This document shows, piece by piece, positions 25,219-34,145 of a stretch of 64,000 nt of DNA (the first letter of the stretch is position 1; the number at the start of each line of letters is the position of its first letter). The stretch comes from JAWVFM01 sp963739355 (GTDB taxonomy: Bacteria > Actinomycetota > Thermoleophilia > Solirubrobacterales > 70-9). The stretch lies in NCBI GenBank assembly GCA_963739355.1, contig CAVUAD010000006.1, forward strand, positions 372,001 to 436,000. Reading direction: 5' to 3'. The translations under genes were made by a program, and so were the position numbers. The notes under the pieces were generated by a model. That model was given only the letters and a program-made list of their open reading frames with translations, ran no database searches and had not been told where the DNA came from.

Positions 25219-27429
25219 ATGGGGGTTCGTAGGGTGCCAGCCACGTTCGCAGCGGCGAGCCTGCTCTGCCTTGGCGCGGCGGGGGCGGCGCACGCGGCGA
25301 TCCTGCCGCCGACCCTCGGCCCGGGCGGTTGCGACGACCCCACCCAGGGAAACGCGGACTTCGAGGCCTACGGGCCCACCGACGTGAACGTCCAGGCGGG
25401 CAACGGGCGGGTCACCGTCAACGAGAACCCGACGGGAACGATCACCGTCTTCAAGTATCCGGACCCCAGCCTCTTCAACCTCGTCAAGTACTTCGCGCTC
25501 TCTCGCAACCGTCACGGCAAGGTGAAGGTGCAATACCCGAACGAAGGCAGCTTTGCCGGCGTCCGCTGGAGCACCGCGTCGGGCGCCACCCACTTCGCCT
25601 GGCTTCGGGACTGGCGGGCGAGTCAGCGTTACGCCTCGCCTGACACGGCGGTACCCGTCACCACCTACCGCTCGCCCGCGGCGATCGGCCTGCGGGTGCG
25701 CGACACGGACGTGGCGCCTCCGCACAGCTCGCGGTTCGTCCGGCGCTTCGAGGTCAAACGCAGCCCCGGCTCGCCCGTTCGCTCGGCGAGCCTCGTCTAC
25801 TTCGAGAACTTCAACCCCATCGCCTCCCACGTTCCGCTGCTGCCGATCGCCGACTGGTGCGTCAGCAGCCTCAGCGACGGCGAGGCCGAGTACCGGTCGC
25901 ACCGGCAGGCGATCGTCAACTCGTGGTCGGGCACGGACGCGGCAACCGGCGACGCGGCGTCGATCGCCGTGGCGTTCGGCTTCACCGGCCGCGCGGTTGC
26001 GCACCAGGTCGGCGAGGACGGCTACGACTCCGCCGGCACCCCCGGCGGCCCGCCGGACGCCTACGACCAGGCGCCGCGTGGCCTCGCCGGGAACGACTCG
26101 GCGACCGGCCAGACCACCGGCGCGCTCGAGCGGCGGCTGCGCTTCGACCGGCACGGGCGCGCCGTGGCCCGCATGACCATCGCCGCGGGGCACACGTCGG
26201 GCGCCGCGCTGAAGAACCTGGCCCGCGGCCGCGGCGTGGCGTTCGCGCGCCAGATGGCCGCCGAGCGCAGCGACTGGCACCGCTTTCTCGCGGGCCGCGT
26301 GATCCCCGCCCACGGCGGCCGCCGGCTGATCGACGTCGCCAAGCGCTCGCTGATCTCGCTGCGGCTGGCCCGAGCGCCGCGGACGGGGGCCATCGTCGCC
26401 TCGGTCAACACCCAGGGTCCGTACGGAGAGGACTGGATCCGCGACGGCGCGTTCATCAACGAGCTGCTCGAACGCGAGGGCCTCGAGCGCTGGGTGACTC
26501 AGCACAACCGCTTCTACGCCCGCATCCAGGCATCACCCCAGAACCCGAGCGCCGTCCGTCCCGTCGGGAACTGGACGATGGCCGCGTACTCCGACGGGGT
26601 CGACGGAGCCCCGATCCCGTGGGAGATCGACGAGACCGGTCTTGGGGCCTGGACCCTCTACGAGCACTCGACCAAGCTCCATGGCGCGGCCGCGAAGCGC
26701 TACCTCGCCTCGGTCTACCCGGCGATCCGCAGGGCGGCCGACTTCATGACCGCCTGCCAGGACCCGCTCAGCGGACTGCAGTGCATCGCGAACGAGGACG
26801 ACAACGTCACCCCGAGCCAGAGCCTGCATGGAGCCGGCCCGGTCCTCCTCGGCCTGCGCTCCGCCGTCGCGGCCGCGGGGGCGATGGGCGACGACTCCGC
26901 CGAGGTGGCCCTCTGGAAGCAGCGCGAGGCCGAGCTGCGGGCCGCGATCCAGGCGCTGTACGACCCGACGACGCGCTCGTACGAGCCCGGCACGCAGGCC
27001 GGGAACTCCTACAACGTGACCTATGGCGACGGCGGCTGGCTCCTCTGGCCCGTCCGGCTCCTCCCGTACTCGAACCCGCGGATGCTCGGCGAGGCCCGCG
27101 CCGTTGCGGCCGCAATGAAGAAGTCGCTCGCCGCGCCGCGCGGCCAGTACGAGGCGAAGGCCCTGCTCGGCCTCACCTACGCATGGCATCCGCTCAACCC
27201 GGCGCGGCGGCGGTTCCTCGATCGCACGCTGCGCCACATGGCAGGTGAGCTGACCACGCCGACCGGCCTTTTCGGTGAGTCCTGGGAGCGCAACCCGAAG
27301 GGCCGCCCGTATCCGGTGCAGGACATGCCGCATGTCTGGGAGCACACGCTCTTCCTGATGGCGGCTCTGCGAGTCGAGGGGGCGCAGCGCTACCGGTTCT
27401 CCCACGCGAACCGGCACACGGCTGGGTGA
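25219..27429 (+). CDS. Secreted six-hairpin glycosidase-like protein (GH15-like)
   Basis: 736 residues with a signal peptide (ATFAAASLLCLGAAGAAHAA). The N-terminal half is beta-rich (a supersandwich-like domain); the C-terminal half, from about residue 360, has the (alpha/alpha)6 pattern with YGEDWIRDGAFINELL, IPWEIDETGLGAWTLYEH, NVTYGDGGWLLWPVRLL and MPHVWEHTLFLMAAL. These resemble glucoamylase/GH15-type enzymes, where an acid pair acts on alpha-glucans. Exact substrate is not predictable. The CocE-type gene begins 4 bases after its stop and is probably co-transcribed. Confidence 0.82.
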   Translation: MGVRRVPATFAAASLLCLGAAGAAHAAILPPTLGPGGCDDPTQGNADFEAYGPTDVNVQAGNGRVTVNENPTGTITVFKYPDPSLFNLVKYFALSRNRHGKVKVQYPNEGSFAGVRWSTASGATHFAWLRDWRASQRYASPDTAVPVTTYRSPAAIGLRVRDTDVAPPHSSRFVRRFEVKRSPGSPVRSASLVYFENFNPIASHVPLLPIADWCVSSLSDGEAEYRSHRQAIVNSWSGTDAATGDAASIAVAFGFTGRAVAHQVGEDGYDSAGTPGGPPDAYDQAPRGLAGNDSATGQTTGALERRLRFDRHGRAVARMTIAAGHTSGAALKNLARGRGVAFARQMAAERSDWHRFLAGRVIPAHGGRRLIDVAKRSLISLRLARAPRTGAIVASVNTQGPYGEDWIRDGAFINELLEREGLERWVTQHNRFYARIQASPQNPSAVRPVGNWTMAAYSDGVDGAPIPWEIDETGLGAWTLYEHSTKLHGAAAKRYLASVYPAIRRAADFMTACQDPLSGLQCIANEDDNVTPSQSLHGAGPVLLGLRSAVAAAGAMGDDSAEVALWKQREAELRAAIQALYDPTTRSYEPGTQAGNSYNVTYGDGGWLLWPVRLLPYSNPRMLGEARAVAAAMKKSLAAPRGQYEAKALLGLTYAWHPLNPARRRFLDRTLRHMAGELTTPTGLFGESWERNPKGRPYPVQDMPHVWEHTLFLMAALRVEGAQRYRFSHANRHTAG

Positions 27430-27433
27430 CTCG

Positions 27434-29440
27434 ATGGATACTCCGGCGATGCCTGGTCGCCTTCCGCTCGCCGCCGTGGCGCTGACGATCGTCGCCGCCC
27501 TCCTTCCGGCATCGGCCTCCGCCCACTGGCAGCCCGGACCCGAGCGCTACGGGTCGGTCGAGCGGCACGACGTCCCGGTGAAGATGAAGGACGGGACGGT
27601 CCTGCGGGCCAACGTCTACTCGCCGACCAACCCGAAGACCGGCAAGCCGGCGAAGGGGCCGTTCCCGGTGATCATGGTCCAGACGCCGTACGGCAAGGAC
27701 GGGGCGGGCACGGCGTCCGGCGGCAACAGCACCGAGGCCTCGACCGAGATCGGCCCCATCCCCTACTTCATCAAGCGGGGGTACATCGACGTGGTCGTCG
27801 ACATCCGCGGCACCGGCGACTCGCAGGGCTCGTTCTCGCTGCTGGACCCGCAGATCGGGCGCGACGGCGCGCGGCTCGTCAGCTGGGCGTCGAAGCTGCC
27901 GCACTCGAGCGGGAAGGTGGGCACCTACGGCCCGTCGTACATGGGCATCGACCAGCTGATGACGGCCGACAACGTCGGGCGCAACTCACCGCTCAAGGCG
28001 ATGTTCCCAATCGTCGCCGGCAACGACGCCTACCGCGACATCGCCTTCCAGGGCGGCATGCCGGGGGCCGAGTTCGACCTGGTCATCCTGGCGCTGTTCG
28101 GTGGCCTGAACGTGGGCAACCCGCCGCTCTCCGACCGTGACCTCGCCGACCTGCTCAAGGTCGAGGCGCAGCACATCGGCAGCCTCTTCGCCTACAACGC
28201 GGCCCAGCTCATCAACATCGAAACCGGCGGCGACGAGGCCTTCTACGGCAAGTACTGGCGGCAGCGCACCCAGCGCTCCTACCTGAAGACCATCGTCCGC
28301 AACCACATCCCGGCGTTCATGATCGGCGGCTGGTTCGACCTCTTCCAGCGCGGCGCGCCGCTCAACTACTCGGGGCTTCAGAACGCGTGGGCCGGCCGTT
28401 CGGTGAGCGCGCCGATGAAGCCCGGCCAGAGGCTGACCGGGCGCTACCAGCTCGTCGACGGCCCCTGGTACCACGTCACGGCGGGCTCGACGGACCAGTT
28501 CGAGGTCTACCCGGTGGAGCTGGCGTGGTTCGACCACTTCCTGAAGGGTGAGAACACCGGCGTCACGCACACGAAGCACCCCCTTCACCTCTTCGAGCTC
28601 GGCAAGGGCCAGCACTTCCACGACGCCAGGACCTACCCGGTCAACAACGCCCCCGTCCACCGGCTCTACCTGAACGGCGGGCACCCGAGCGGTGCGAACG
28701 CGCCATCGCTCAACGACGGCACGCTGTCCGCGGCGAAGCCGCAGGCGGGCGAGGCGGGCGACCCGATCGTCTGGACCGCCGCCAACAACCCCTGCGCCCG
28801 CCAGGTCGACCAGTGGGGCGCCGGCGCCGCGGCGCTCGCCTTCAAGTCCGGGCAGCTGCCGGACAGCCCCTGCGACTCGGACGACCGCGGGATCCAGTCG
28901 GGGCCGGGCGCGCTGACCTACACCAGCGCGCCGTTCAAGCACGACGAGACGGTGGCCGGCCCGATCGACGCGACGGTCTATGCCACCTCGACAACACCCG
29001 ACACCGAGCTCGAGGCCACGGTAGAGATCGTCTCCCCGAACGGCACCTCCCTGCCAGTCTCAAGCGGCGCCCTGCTCGGCAGCTTCCGCGCCCTCGACAA
29101 GCAGCGGACCTGGTACGCCAAGGACGGCTCGCCGATCCTGCCCTACCACCCGTTCACCGAGGCCTCGAAGCAGCCGGTGCCGACGGGCGGCCAGGTCAGC
29201 CGCTTCGACATCGAGGTCTTCCCGACGTTCGCCGAGATCGCCAAGGGCAACCGCCTGCGGGTGACGATCACCAGCGCCGACGTCCCGCACCTGCTCCCGC
29301 TGCCGACCGATGTGGCGAACCTGGCCGGCGGCACCTACCGGGTGCAGCGCTCCGTTGCGCACGCCTCGTTCATCAACGTCCCGATCGCGAAGAACGGGGC
29401 GTTCGTGCCGTGCGGCTACATCTGCTCGTTCGCGAAGTAA
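27434..29440 (+). CDS. Secreted CocE/NonD family hydrolase (peptidase S15-like)
   Basis: 668 residues with a signal peptide (PLAAVALTIVAALLPASASA). The alpha/beta hydrolase core has VPVKMKDGTVLRANVYSP, VDIRGTGDSQG, the nucleophile motif GPSYMG, and a cap region. From about residue 500 there is the C-terminal jelly-roll domain of X-Pro dipeptidyl peptidases (YTSAPFKHDETVAGPIDATV). Such enzymes cleave esters or N-terminal dipeptides; the substrate is unknown. It sits in an operon with a secreted glycosidase. Confidence 0.88.
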   Translation: MDTPAMPGRLPLAAVALTIVAALLPASASAHWQPGPERYGSVERHDVPVKMKDGTVLRANVYSPTNPKTGKPAKGPFPVIMVQTPYGKDGAGTASGGNSTEASTEIGPIPYFIKRGYIDVVVDIRGTGDSQGSFSLLDPQIGRDGARLVSWASKLPHSSGKVGTYGPSYMGIDQLMTADNVGRNSPLKAMFPIVAGNDAYRDIAFQGGMPGAEFDLVILALFGGLNVGNPPLSDRDLADLLKVEAQHIGSLFAYNAAQLINIETGGDEAFYGKYWRQRTQRSYLKTIVRNHIPAFMIGGWFDLFQRGAPLNYSGLQNAWAGRSVSAPMKPGQRLTGRYQLVDGPWYHVTAGSTDQFEVYPVELAWFDHFLKGENTGVTHTKHPLHLFELGKGQHFHDARTYPVNNAPVHRLYLNGGHPSGANAPSLNDGTLSAAKPQAGEAGDPIVWTAANNPCARQVDQWGAGAAALAFKSGQLPDSPCDSDDRGIQSGPGALTYTSAPFKHDETVAGPIDATVYATSTTPDTELEATVEIVSPNGTSLPVSSGALLGSFRALDKQRTWYAKDGSPILPYHPFTEASKQPVPTGGQVSRFDIEVFPTFAEIAKGNRLRVTITSADVPHLLPLPTDVANLAGGTYRVQRSVAHASFINVPIAKNGAFVPCGYICSFAK

Positions 29441-29527
29441 GACCGCAGCGAAGGACTGGGCAGCATTTGAAAACGCCCCGCAGAGACCAGACGCCGCCGG
29501 CGCTCCACCCCGCTCACCCTCGCTGAC
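29441..29527. other. Short intergenic gap between convergent genes
   Basis: 87 bases between the CocE-type gene and the oppositely oriented DMT gene. Nothing convincing is seen: no strong hairpin with a T-run and no ORF. Confidence 0.4.
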
Positions 29528-30454
29528 TCAGGCGCCGGCGTCACCCGAGGGCACCTCGGACGGCAGCGCCCCCAGCTCGGCGGCGCCCTCCGTCCGCGCG
29601 CCGACCAGGCCGCTGACGGCGCGGGTCGACCCGAGGATCCACGCCCCGGTCACCACCACGGCCAGGAAGAGCGCGAGGACCGCGCCGCCAAGGGGCGTCC
29701 CGGACCAGCTCTCGCCGCCGAGCACCGGGGCGAGGACCACGGGCAGGCTGATCTGCACGACGAAGACGATCGGCGCGACCTGCGTGGCCGGCCGGCTCTG
29801 CAGCGCGCTCATCTCGCTGAGCAGGCCCACGCCGGCCATGATCCCGATCGCCCAGAGCCAGCCGATCATGGGCAGCACCGAGCCGTCCGAGATGAAGTCA
29901 GCGACGAGCTTTGACGCGAGGCCGGTGAACGCGAACGCACAGCCCGCCGCCACCGGCACCGCGATGCTCGTGGCGATGCCGCGGCGGCGCAGGAGGTAGG
30001 GCGAGAACGCGACGAGCGCGATCAGGCCGAGCGCCGGGCCGACGCGGTCCGCGCCCGCATGCGTGGAGACGTGACCGGGGGCGGCCAGCGCCATTCCCCC
30101 GAGGCCGACGATGATCGCGACCACGCCGGAGATCTCGCGGGGGCCGACGCTCTCGCCGAGCATCCGGTCGCCGAGGACCAGCAGGAGGAGCAGCCCGCTG
30201 GCGAGCGCCGGCTGGACCACCGTGAGCGGCGCGAGCAGCAGCGCCACCAGGTGGAGAGGCCAGCCGCTCACCGCGAGCCAGGTGCCGAAGAGCCAGCGCG
30301 GACGGCGGAGCAGGCGGCGGATGAGAGCGACGCGCAACCCGTGCTCCGCAGGCGCGCGCCGGGCGTCGAGGGCCTGGATCGACACTCCAACCGCGAACAG
30401 CGCCGACGCCATGCAGGCCAGGAGGAGCCCAACGGCGACCATGGACGCGATCAT
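29528..30454 (-). CDS. DMT/EamA-type membrane transporter
   Basis: 308 residues, 9-10 predicted membrane helices arranged as two repeats. Features: an N-terminal helix (VAVGLLLACMASALFAVGVS), a basic loop RVALIRRLLRRPRW, PLTVVQPALASGLLLLLVLGDRML and a second-repeat helix ALQSRPATQVAPIVFVVQIS. The pattern is that of drug/metabolite exporters; substrate unknown. Starts at 30454 or 30442 are possible. It is divergent from the deacetylase with only 6 bases between the start codons. Confidence 0.85.
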   Translation of the reverse strand: MIASMVAVGLLLACMASALFAVGVSIQALDARRAPAEHGLRVALIRRLLRRPRWLFGTWLAVSGWPLHLVALLLAPLTVVQPALASGLLLLLVLGDRMLGESVGPREISGVVAIIVGLGGMALAAPGHVSTHAGADRVGPALGLIALVAFSPYLLRRRGIATSIAVPVAAGCAFAFTGLASKLVADFISDGSVLPMIGWLWAIGIMAGVGLLSEMSALQSRPATQVAPIVFVVQISLPVVLAPVLGGESWSGTPLGGAVLALFLAVVVTGAWILGSTRAVSGLVGARTEGAAELGALPSEVPSGDAGA

Positions 30455-30460
30455 AGGTGG

Positions 30461-31144
30461 ATGCGAATCGGGCCCACCCTCGTCGCCGCGGCCGCGGTCG
30501 ACGCCCTGCCTGCCGCCGCGCCCGTGTTCGAGCCGGTGGCGCGAGCGCTGCGCATCCCGCGCACCACGGACTCCGCGGGCGTCGCGCTCACGTTCGACGA
30601 CGGGCCCCACGCGGACGGAACCCCGGCGGTCCTACGGGCGCTGGAGCGCGAGTCCGCGCAGGCCACCTTCTTTCTCGCCGGCGAGCAGGTCGAGAGCGAC
30701 CCCGGGCTCGCCCGCGAGATCGCGGCGCGCGGGCACGAGCTCGCCCTCCACTGCCACCGCCACCGCAACCACCTGCGCCTGACTCCCGGGGCGATCGCCG
30801 ACGACCTGCGGCGCGGCGATGCAGCGATCGTCGATGCCACCGGCACGCCGCCGCGCCTTCACCGCGCCCCCTACGGGATCTACTCGGCGCTGAGCCTCTC
30901 GGCGGCGCGCCGGCGCTACCGGCTGCTGCTCTGGTCGCGCTGGGGGCACGATTGGCGCGCCGACGCGACGGCGGCGACGATCACCGCCGAGGCGACCCGG
31001 GCCCTCACGGCCGGCGACGTCATCCTCCTTCACGACGCCGATCACTACTCCGACGCCGGCTGCTGGCGGGCGACGGTTGAGGCGCTGCCGCGGATCGTCG
31101 AGGCGATCCGGGCCGCGGGCCTTCAACCGGCCGCCGTGGACTGA
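30461..31144 (+). CDS. Polysaccharide deacetylase (NodB/CE4 family)
   Basis: 227 residues. The CE4 motifs are present: VALTFDDGPH (catalytic and metal-binding Asp), the metal His pair in ELALHCHRHRNH, HRAPYGIYS, and WRADATAATI followed by GDVILLHDADH. The enzyme removes N- or O-acetyl groups from cell-wall or exopolysaccharide. An N-terminal hydrophobic segment (PTLVAAAAVDALPAAAPVF) may act as an anchor. Its 3' end overlaps the opposite PucR-type gene by 22 bases. Confidence 0.9.
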   Translation: MRIGPTLVAAAAVDALPAAAPVFEPVARALRIPRTTDSAGVALTFDDGPHADGTPAVLRALERESAQATFFLAGEQVESDPGLAREIAARGHELALHCHRHRNHLRLTPGAIADDLRRGDAAIVDATGTPPRLHRAPYGIYSALSLSAARRRYRLLLWSRWGHDWRADATAATITAEATRALTAGDVILLHDADHYSDAGCWRATVEALPRIVEAIRAAGLQPAAVD

Positions 31145-32325
31145 GCCCGGCGCCCCCGCAGGGCCAGCTCGAGCTCGAAGCGGACGTCCGCGTCGTCGAG
31201 GTCGTCGCCGAGCAGCTCACGCAGCCTTGCGAGGCGGTAGCGCGCGGTCTGCGGGTGAACGTGCATCGCTCTCGCCATCGCCGCGGCATTCCCCTGCTCG
31301 CGCACGTAGGCCAGCGCGGTCTCCTCCATGCGCCGGCGGGACTTCGCCGTCAGCCCGGAGAACGCGGCCAGCCGCTGCTCACCCATGCGCTCGATGAGCG
31401 ACTCGTTCTCGGCGACCAGGATCGACGCGAGCCAGCCGCCGGCATCGACGGCTCCGGACTCCTCGATGATCCCCGCCTGCTGCGCGCGGAGCCCGGCCAG
31501 GGCGAGCGCCCAGGAGGCCCCGAGCTCCCCAAGCCGGCCACCGGGGCCCGCGACCACCGTGAGGCCCTCGGCCGCGGCCTCGAGCTGCGCTCGGCGCCCC
31601 GGGCCGTCCGGGTCAGGCAGGATCGCGCAGCCCGCGCCGTCGCGCGAGTCGGCGAGCACCTCGCCCGGGAGCCGGCGCGTGAGGCGCCCCAGCTCCGCGT
31701 CCGGACAGGCGAGCGCGGCAGCGGTTCTCGGCACGGCCCAGCGGGCGGCCATCGCGGCGGTGCGGACGTCGGCGTCCTCCGCCGGCGGCTCGCGCAACAG
31801 CACTCCAACGAGCGCCCGCCGCAGGCGCTCGCGCTCGCCCTCGCGCTCCGACTGGGCCTGCGCATAGCCCTCGACCGAGTCCGCGGAGATCTCGTCAATG
31901 AACGCGAAGATCGACTCGGCCAGGGGGCTCATCAACTCCGGGTCGTGCCCGGCCTCCAGCACGGCGGCCGCGACCCGCCGCCACGCCACGCGAGCTCCCA
32001 CCCGGTAGGCGGCCTGAAGCGAATCGAGCGTCCGTCCCTGGCGAAGCTCGCCCCGCCCGAGCCCGACGTAGACGGCCCGCGCGTCGCCGCGGTCGCGGTC
32101 CGGGTCGCGGATCAGCGCGACGAACTCGCCGAGCGCGCCGTGGACGCCGCTGTGGACGCCGCGCCCGAACGAGCCCTCGAAGGGCCGCGCATACTCGGGG
32201 ACCTCGACGGGGATCGTCTCCATGATCTCGGCGGCGATGGCCTCGAGCTCGGGCTCGATCGCGGCGGCGAGCTCGGCCGGCAGCTCCCGCCAGGGCTCAC
32301 CCGCAGTTCTTGTAACTCGCTGCAT
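31123..32325 (-). CDS. PucR/CdaR-type transcriptional regulator
   Basis: 400 residues. The C-terminus has the PucR-type HTH: TALAYVREQGNAAAMARAMHVHPQTARYRLARLRELLGDDLDD; the N-terminal part (residues 1-150) is a helical RsbR-like sensory region. These activators regulate catabolic or stress genes. The start at 32325 is chosen as the first Met before the conserved helical region; a longer frame upstream runs into the desaturase promoter. It is divergent from the desaturase gene with 70 bases between, so the desaturase is a candidate target. Confidence 0.87.
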   Translation of the reverse strand: MQRVTRTAGEPWRELPAELAAAIEPELEAIAAEIMETIPVEVPEYARPFEGSFGRGVHSGVHGALGEFVALIRDPDRDRGDARAVYVGLGRGELRQGRTLDSLQAAYRVGARVAWRRVAAAVLEAGHDPELMSPLAESIFAFIDEISADSVEGYAQAQSEREGERERLRRALVGVLLREPPAEDADVRTAAMAARWAVPRTAAALACPDAELGRLTRRLPGEVLADSRDGAGCAILPDPDGPGRRAQLEAAAEGLTVVAGPGGRLGELGASWALALAGLRAQQAGIIEESGAVDAGGWLASILVAENESLIERMGEQRLAAFSGLTAKSRRRMEETALAYVREQGNAAAMARAMHVHPQTARYRLARLRELLGDDLDDADVRFELELALRGRRAQSTAAG

Positions 32326-32381
32326 AAGAAATGAGGCGCCGTTCGTTACCGCAAGGCTAATCCATGCGCGGCAGGGCAGCG

Positions 32382-32387
32382 TAATTT
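32382..32387 (+). promoter_or_regulatory. -10 box of the desaturase gene
   Basis: TAATTT, 8 bases before ATG 32396, without a Shine-Dalgarno sequence; consistent with leaderless mRNA. Confidence 0.5.
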
Positions 32388-32395
32388 GAAGCCGG

Positions 32396-33304
32396 ATGAG
32401 AAAGATCGACAAGTACGCAAACCTCGGCGCCGTCGTCATCCCGTTCATCGCGACGGCGGCGGCGATCGCGCTCCTCTGGAACCGCGCGGTCGGGGCCACC
32501 GACCTGGCGATCATGGCCGTGATGTACGTGATCACCGCCGGCGGGATCACCATCGGCTACCACCGCCTGCTCACCCACCGCTCCTTCGCGACCTACAGGT
32601 GGGTCGAGTACACCTTCGCCGTCCTCGGCTCGCTGGCGGTCCAGGGCTCGGTGATCGCCTGGGTCGCCGACCACCGCAAGCACCACGCCCACACCGACAA
32701 GGAGGGCGACCCGCACAGTCCGCACGTCGGGCACGGCGACGGCATCCGCGGGGTTCTCGGCGGCCTCTGGCACGCCCATACCGGTTGGCTGATGAGCGAG
32801 CACGGCCGCGCCGACTGGCGCAAGTACGCCCCCGACCTCTTCGAGGACCCCGGCATGCGCTTCATCAACCGCCACTTCATCGCGCTCGTGGCCGCGACGC
32901 TGGCCCTGCCCGCCCTCGCGGGCTACCTCCTCACGGGAACGCTGCTCGGCGCGGTCACCGGGTTGCTCTGGGGCGGCCTCGTCCGGGTCTTCTTCGTCCA
33001 CCACGTGACGTGGTCCATCAACTCGGTGTGCCACTTCATGGGCACGCGGCGGTTCGAGACGGACGACGAGTCGCGCAACGTCTTCTGGCTGGCGCTGCCC
33101 TCGCTCGGCGAGGCCTGGCACCACAACCACCACGCCTTCCCCCGCGCGGCGGTTCAGGGCCTGCGCCGCTGGGAGCTCGACCCCTCGGGCGCGATCATCG
33201 GCGGGATGGAGCGGGTTGGCCTGGCCTGGAACGTCATCCGGATCACCCCGGAGCGCCAGGCGCAGAAGGCGGCCGCCGCTAACACGGTGACCACGGCCGC
33301 CTAG
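32396..33304 (+). CDS. Acyl-CoA/fatty-acid delta-9-type desaturase
   Basis: 302 residues, integral membrane di-iron enzyme. Three histidine boxes are complete: HRLLTH (about residues 62-67), HRKHH (about 98-102) and HHNHH (about 242-246). Hydrophobic segments before and after carry the two pairs of membrane helices. The enzyme inserts a cis double bond into saturated acyl chains using O2, which adjusts membrane fluidity. The divergent PucR-type regulator may control it. Confidence 0.94.
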   Translation: MRKIDKYANLGAVVIPFIATAAAIALLWNRAVGATDLAIMAVMYVITAGGITIGYHRLLTHRSFATYRWVEYTFAVLGSLAVQGSVIAWVADHRKHHAHTDKEGDPHSPHVGHGDGIRGVLGGLWHAHTGWLMSEHGRADWRKYAPDLFEDPGMRFINRHFIALVAATLALPALAGYLLTGTLLGAVTGLLWGGLVRVFFVHHVTWSINSVCHFMGTRRFETDDESRNVFWLALPSLGEAWHHNHHAFPRAAVQGLRRWELDPSGAIIGGMERVGLAWNVIRITPERQAQKAAAANTVTTAA

Positions 33305-33322
33305 GCAGACGGCATAACCTGC

Positions 33323-33368
33323 GGCCGCCTTCGGCGGCCTTACGTGCTGCTTTCGGACCTAAAGGTCC
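33323..33368. terminator. Bidirectional terminator region
   Basis: Two hairpins lie between convergent genes: GGCCGCC-TTC-GGCGGCC (33323-33339) and GGACCT-AA-AGGTCC (33355-33368). The first is stronger. Each could end one of the two converging transcripts. Confidence 0.6.
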
Positions 33369-33376
33369 TCATCGCC

Positions 33377-34126
33377 TCACCGCTTGACCTGGGACCCCCC
33401 GACGATCGCGTCTTCCCCTGAGGGGAAGCGCACCCACGCCTTATTGCCGCCGTCGTAGTCGGGCGCCCAGAGGACCAGCGTCGCCTCCTCGCCGCGGTCG
33501 CCGACCGTGCACTGCTCGGCGCTCTCCTCGTCGAGGCCCCGCCAGACGCGGATGAACGGATTTGACTCCCACTCCTCGCCGACGGTGGTCGGCTCGCGGT
33601 GGCCCGGGTGGACCCGGGTCTCGGGCGGGAGCTTCATCAGCTTGTCCATGACCGAGCTCCTGAGGTCCTCGAATCCGGTTGCTCCGGGCGCGCGCGTCCC
33701 GCCGACGGTGCCCTTGAAGAGCACGTCCGCGGTGAGCACGTCGGTGTCGTCGATCAGCACGGCGAGGTGGTCGGCGCAGTGCCCGGGCGTCTCGATGACC
33801 CGCAGCCTCATCCCGCCGGACTCGAACGTCGACCCCTCCCCCACCGTCTCGTCGATCGCGTCCATGATCAGCTCGGAGACCAGCTCGTGCGCGAGCACCG
33901 GGGGATTGCCGGCGCGCTCGCGCATTTCCTGCAGCCCGACCACGTGGTCGTAGTGGTGGTGGGTCAGGACGATGTGCGTGATCTCGATCCCCTGGCTCTC
34001 GGCCTCCTCGAGCAGTGGGTCGGTGACCTCGTTCGAGTCGAAGAGCACGCCCTTGCCGCCCGGCTCGTCATAGGCCAGGTAGGCGTTGGAGAGGAACTGC
34101 GGGTTCTCGGCTCGCTTGAGGATCAC
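33377..34126 (-). CDS. MBL-fold metallo-hydrolase (glyoxalase II-like)
   Basis: 249 residues. Metal ligands are HHHYDH (about residues 56-61), a His in ETPGHCADH, an Asp in DVLTADVLF, and a late His in RVHPGHREPT: the two-metal set of thioesterase-type MBL proteins. It lies 19 bases downstream of a class III-type alcohol dehydrogenase gene. In mycobacteria the mycothiol-dependent formaldehyde dehydrogenase is followed by a similar MBL gene, so hydrolysis of an S-acyl or S-formyl thiol conjugate is a reasonable inference. Confidence 0.9.
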   Translation of the reverse strand: MILKRAENPQFLSNAYLAYDEPGGKGVLFDSNEVTDPLLEEAESQGIEITHIVLTHHHYDHVVGLQEMRERAGNPPVLAHELVSELIMDAIDETVGEGSTFESGGMRLRVIETPGHCADHLAVLIDDTDVLTADVLFKGTVGGTRAPGATGFEDLRSSVMDKLMKLPPETRVHPGHREPTTVGEEWESNPFIRVWRGLDEESAEQCTVGDRGEEATLVLWAPDYDGGNKAWVRFPSGEDAIVGGSQVKR

Positions 34127-34145
34127 GTCGGCCGTCTTCCTTTCG

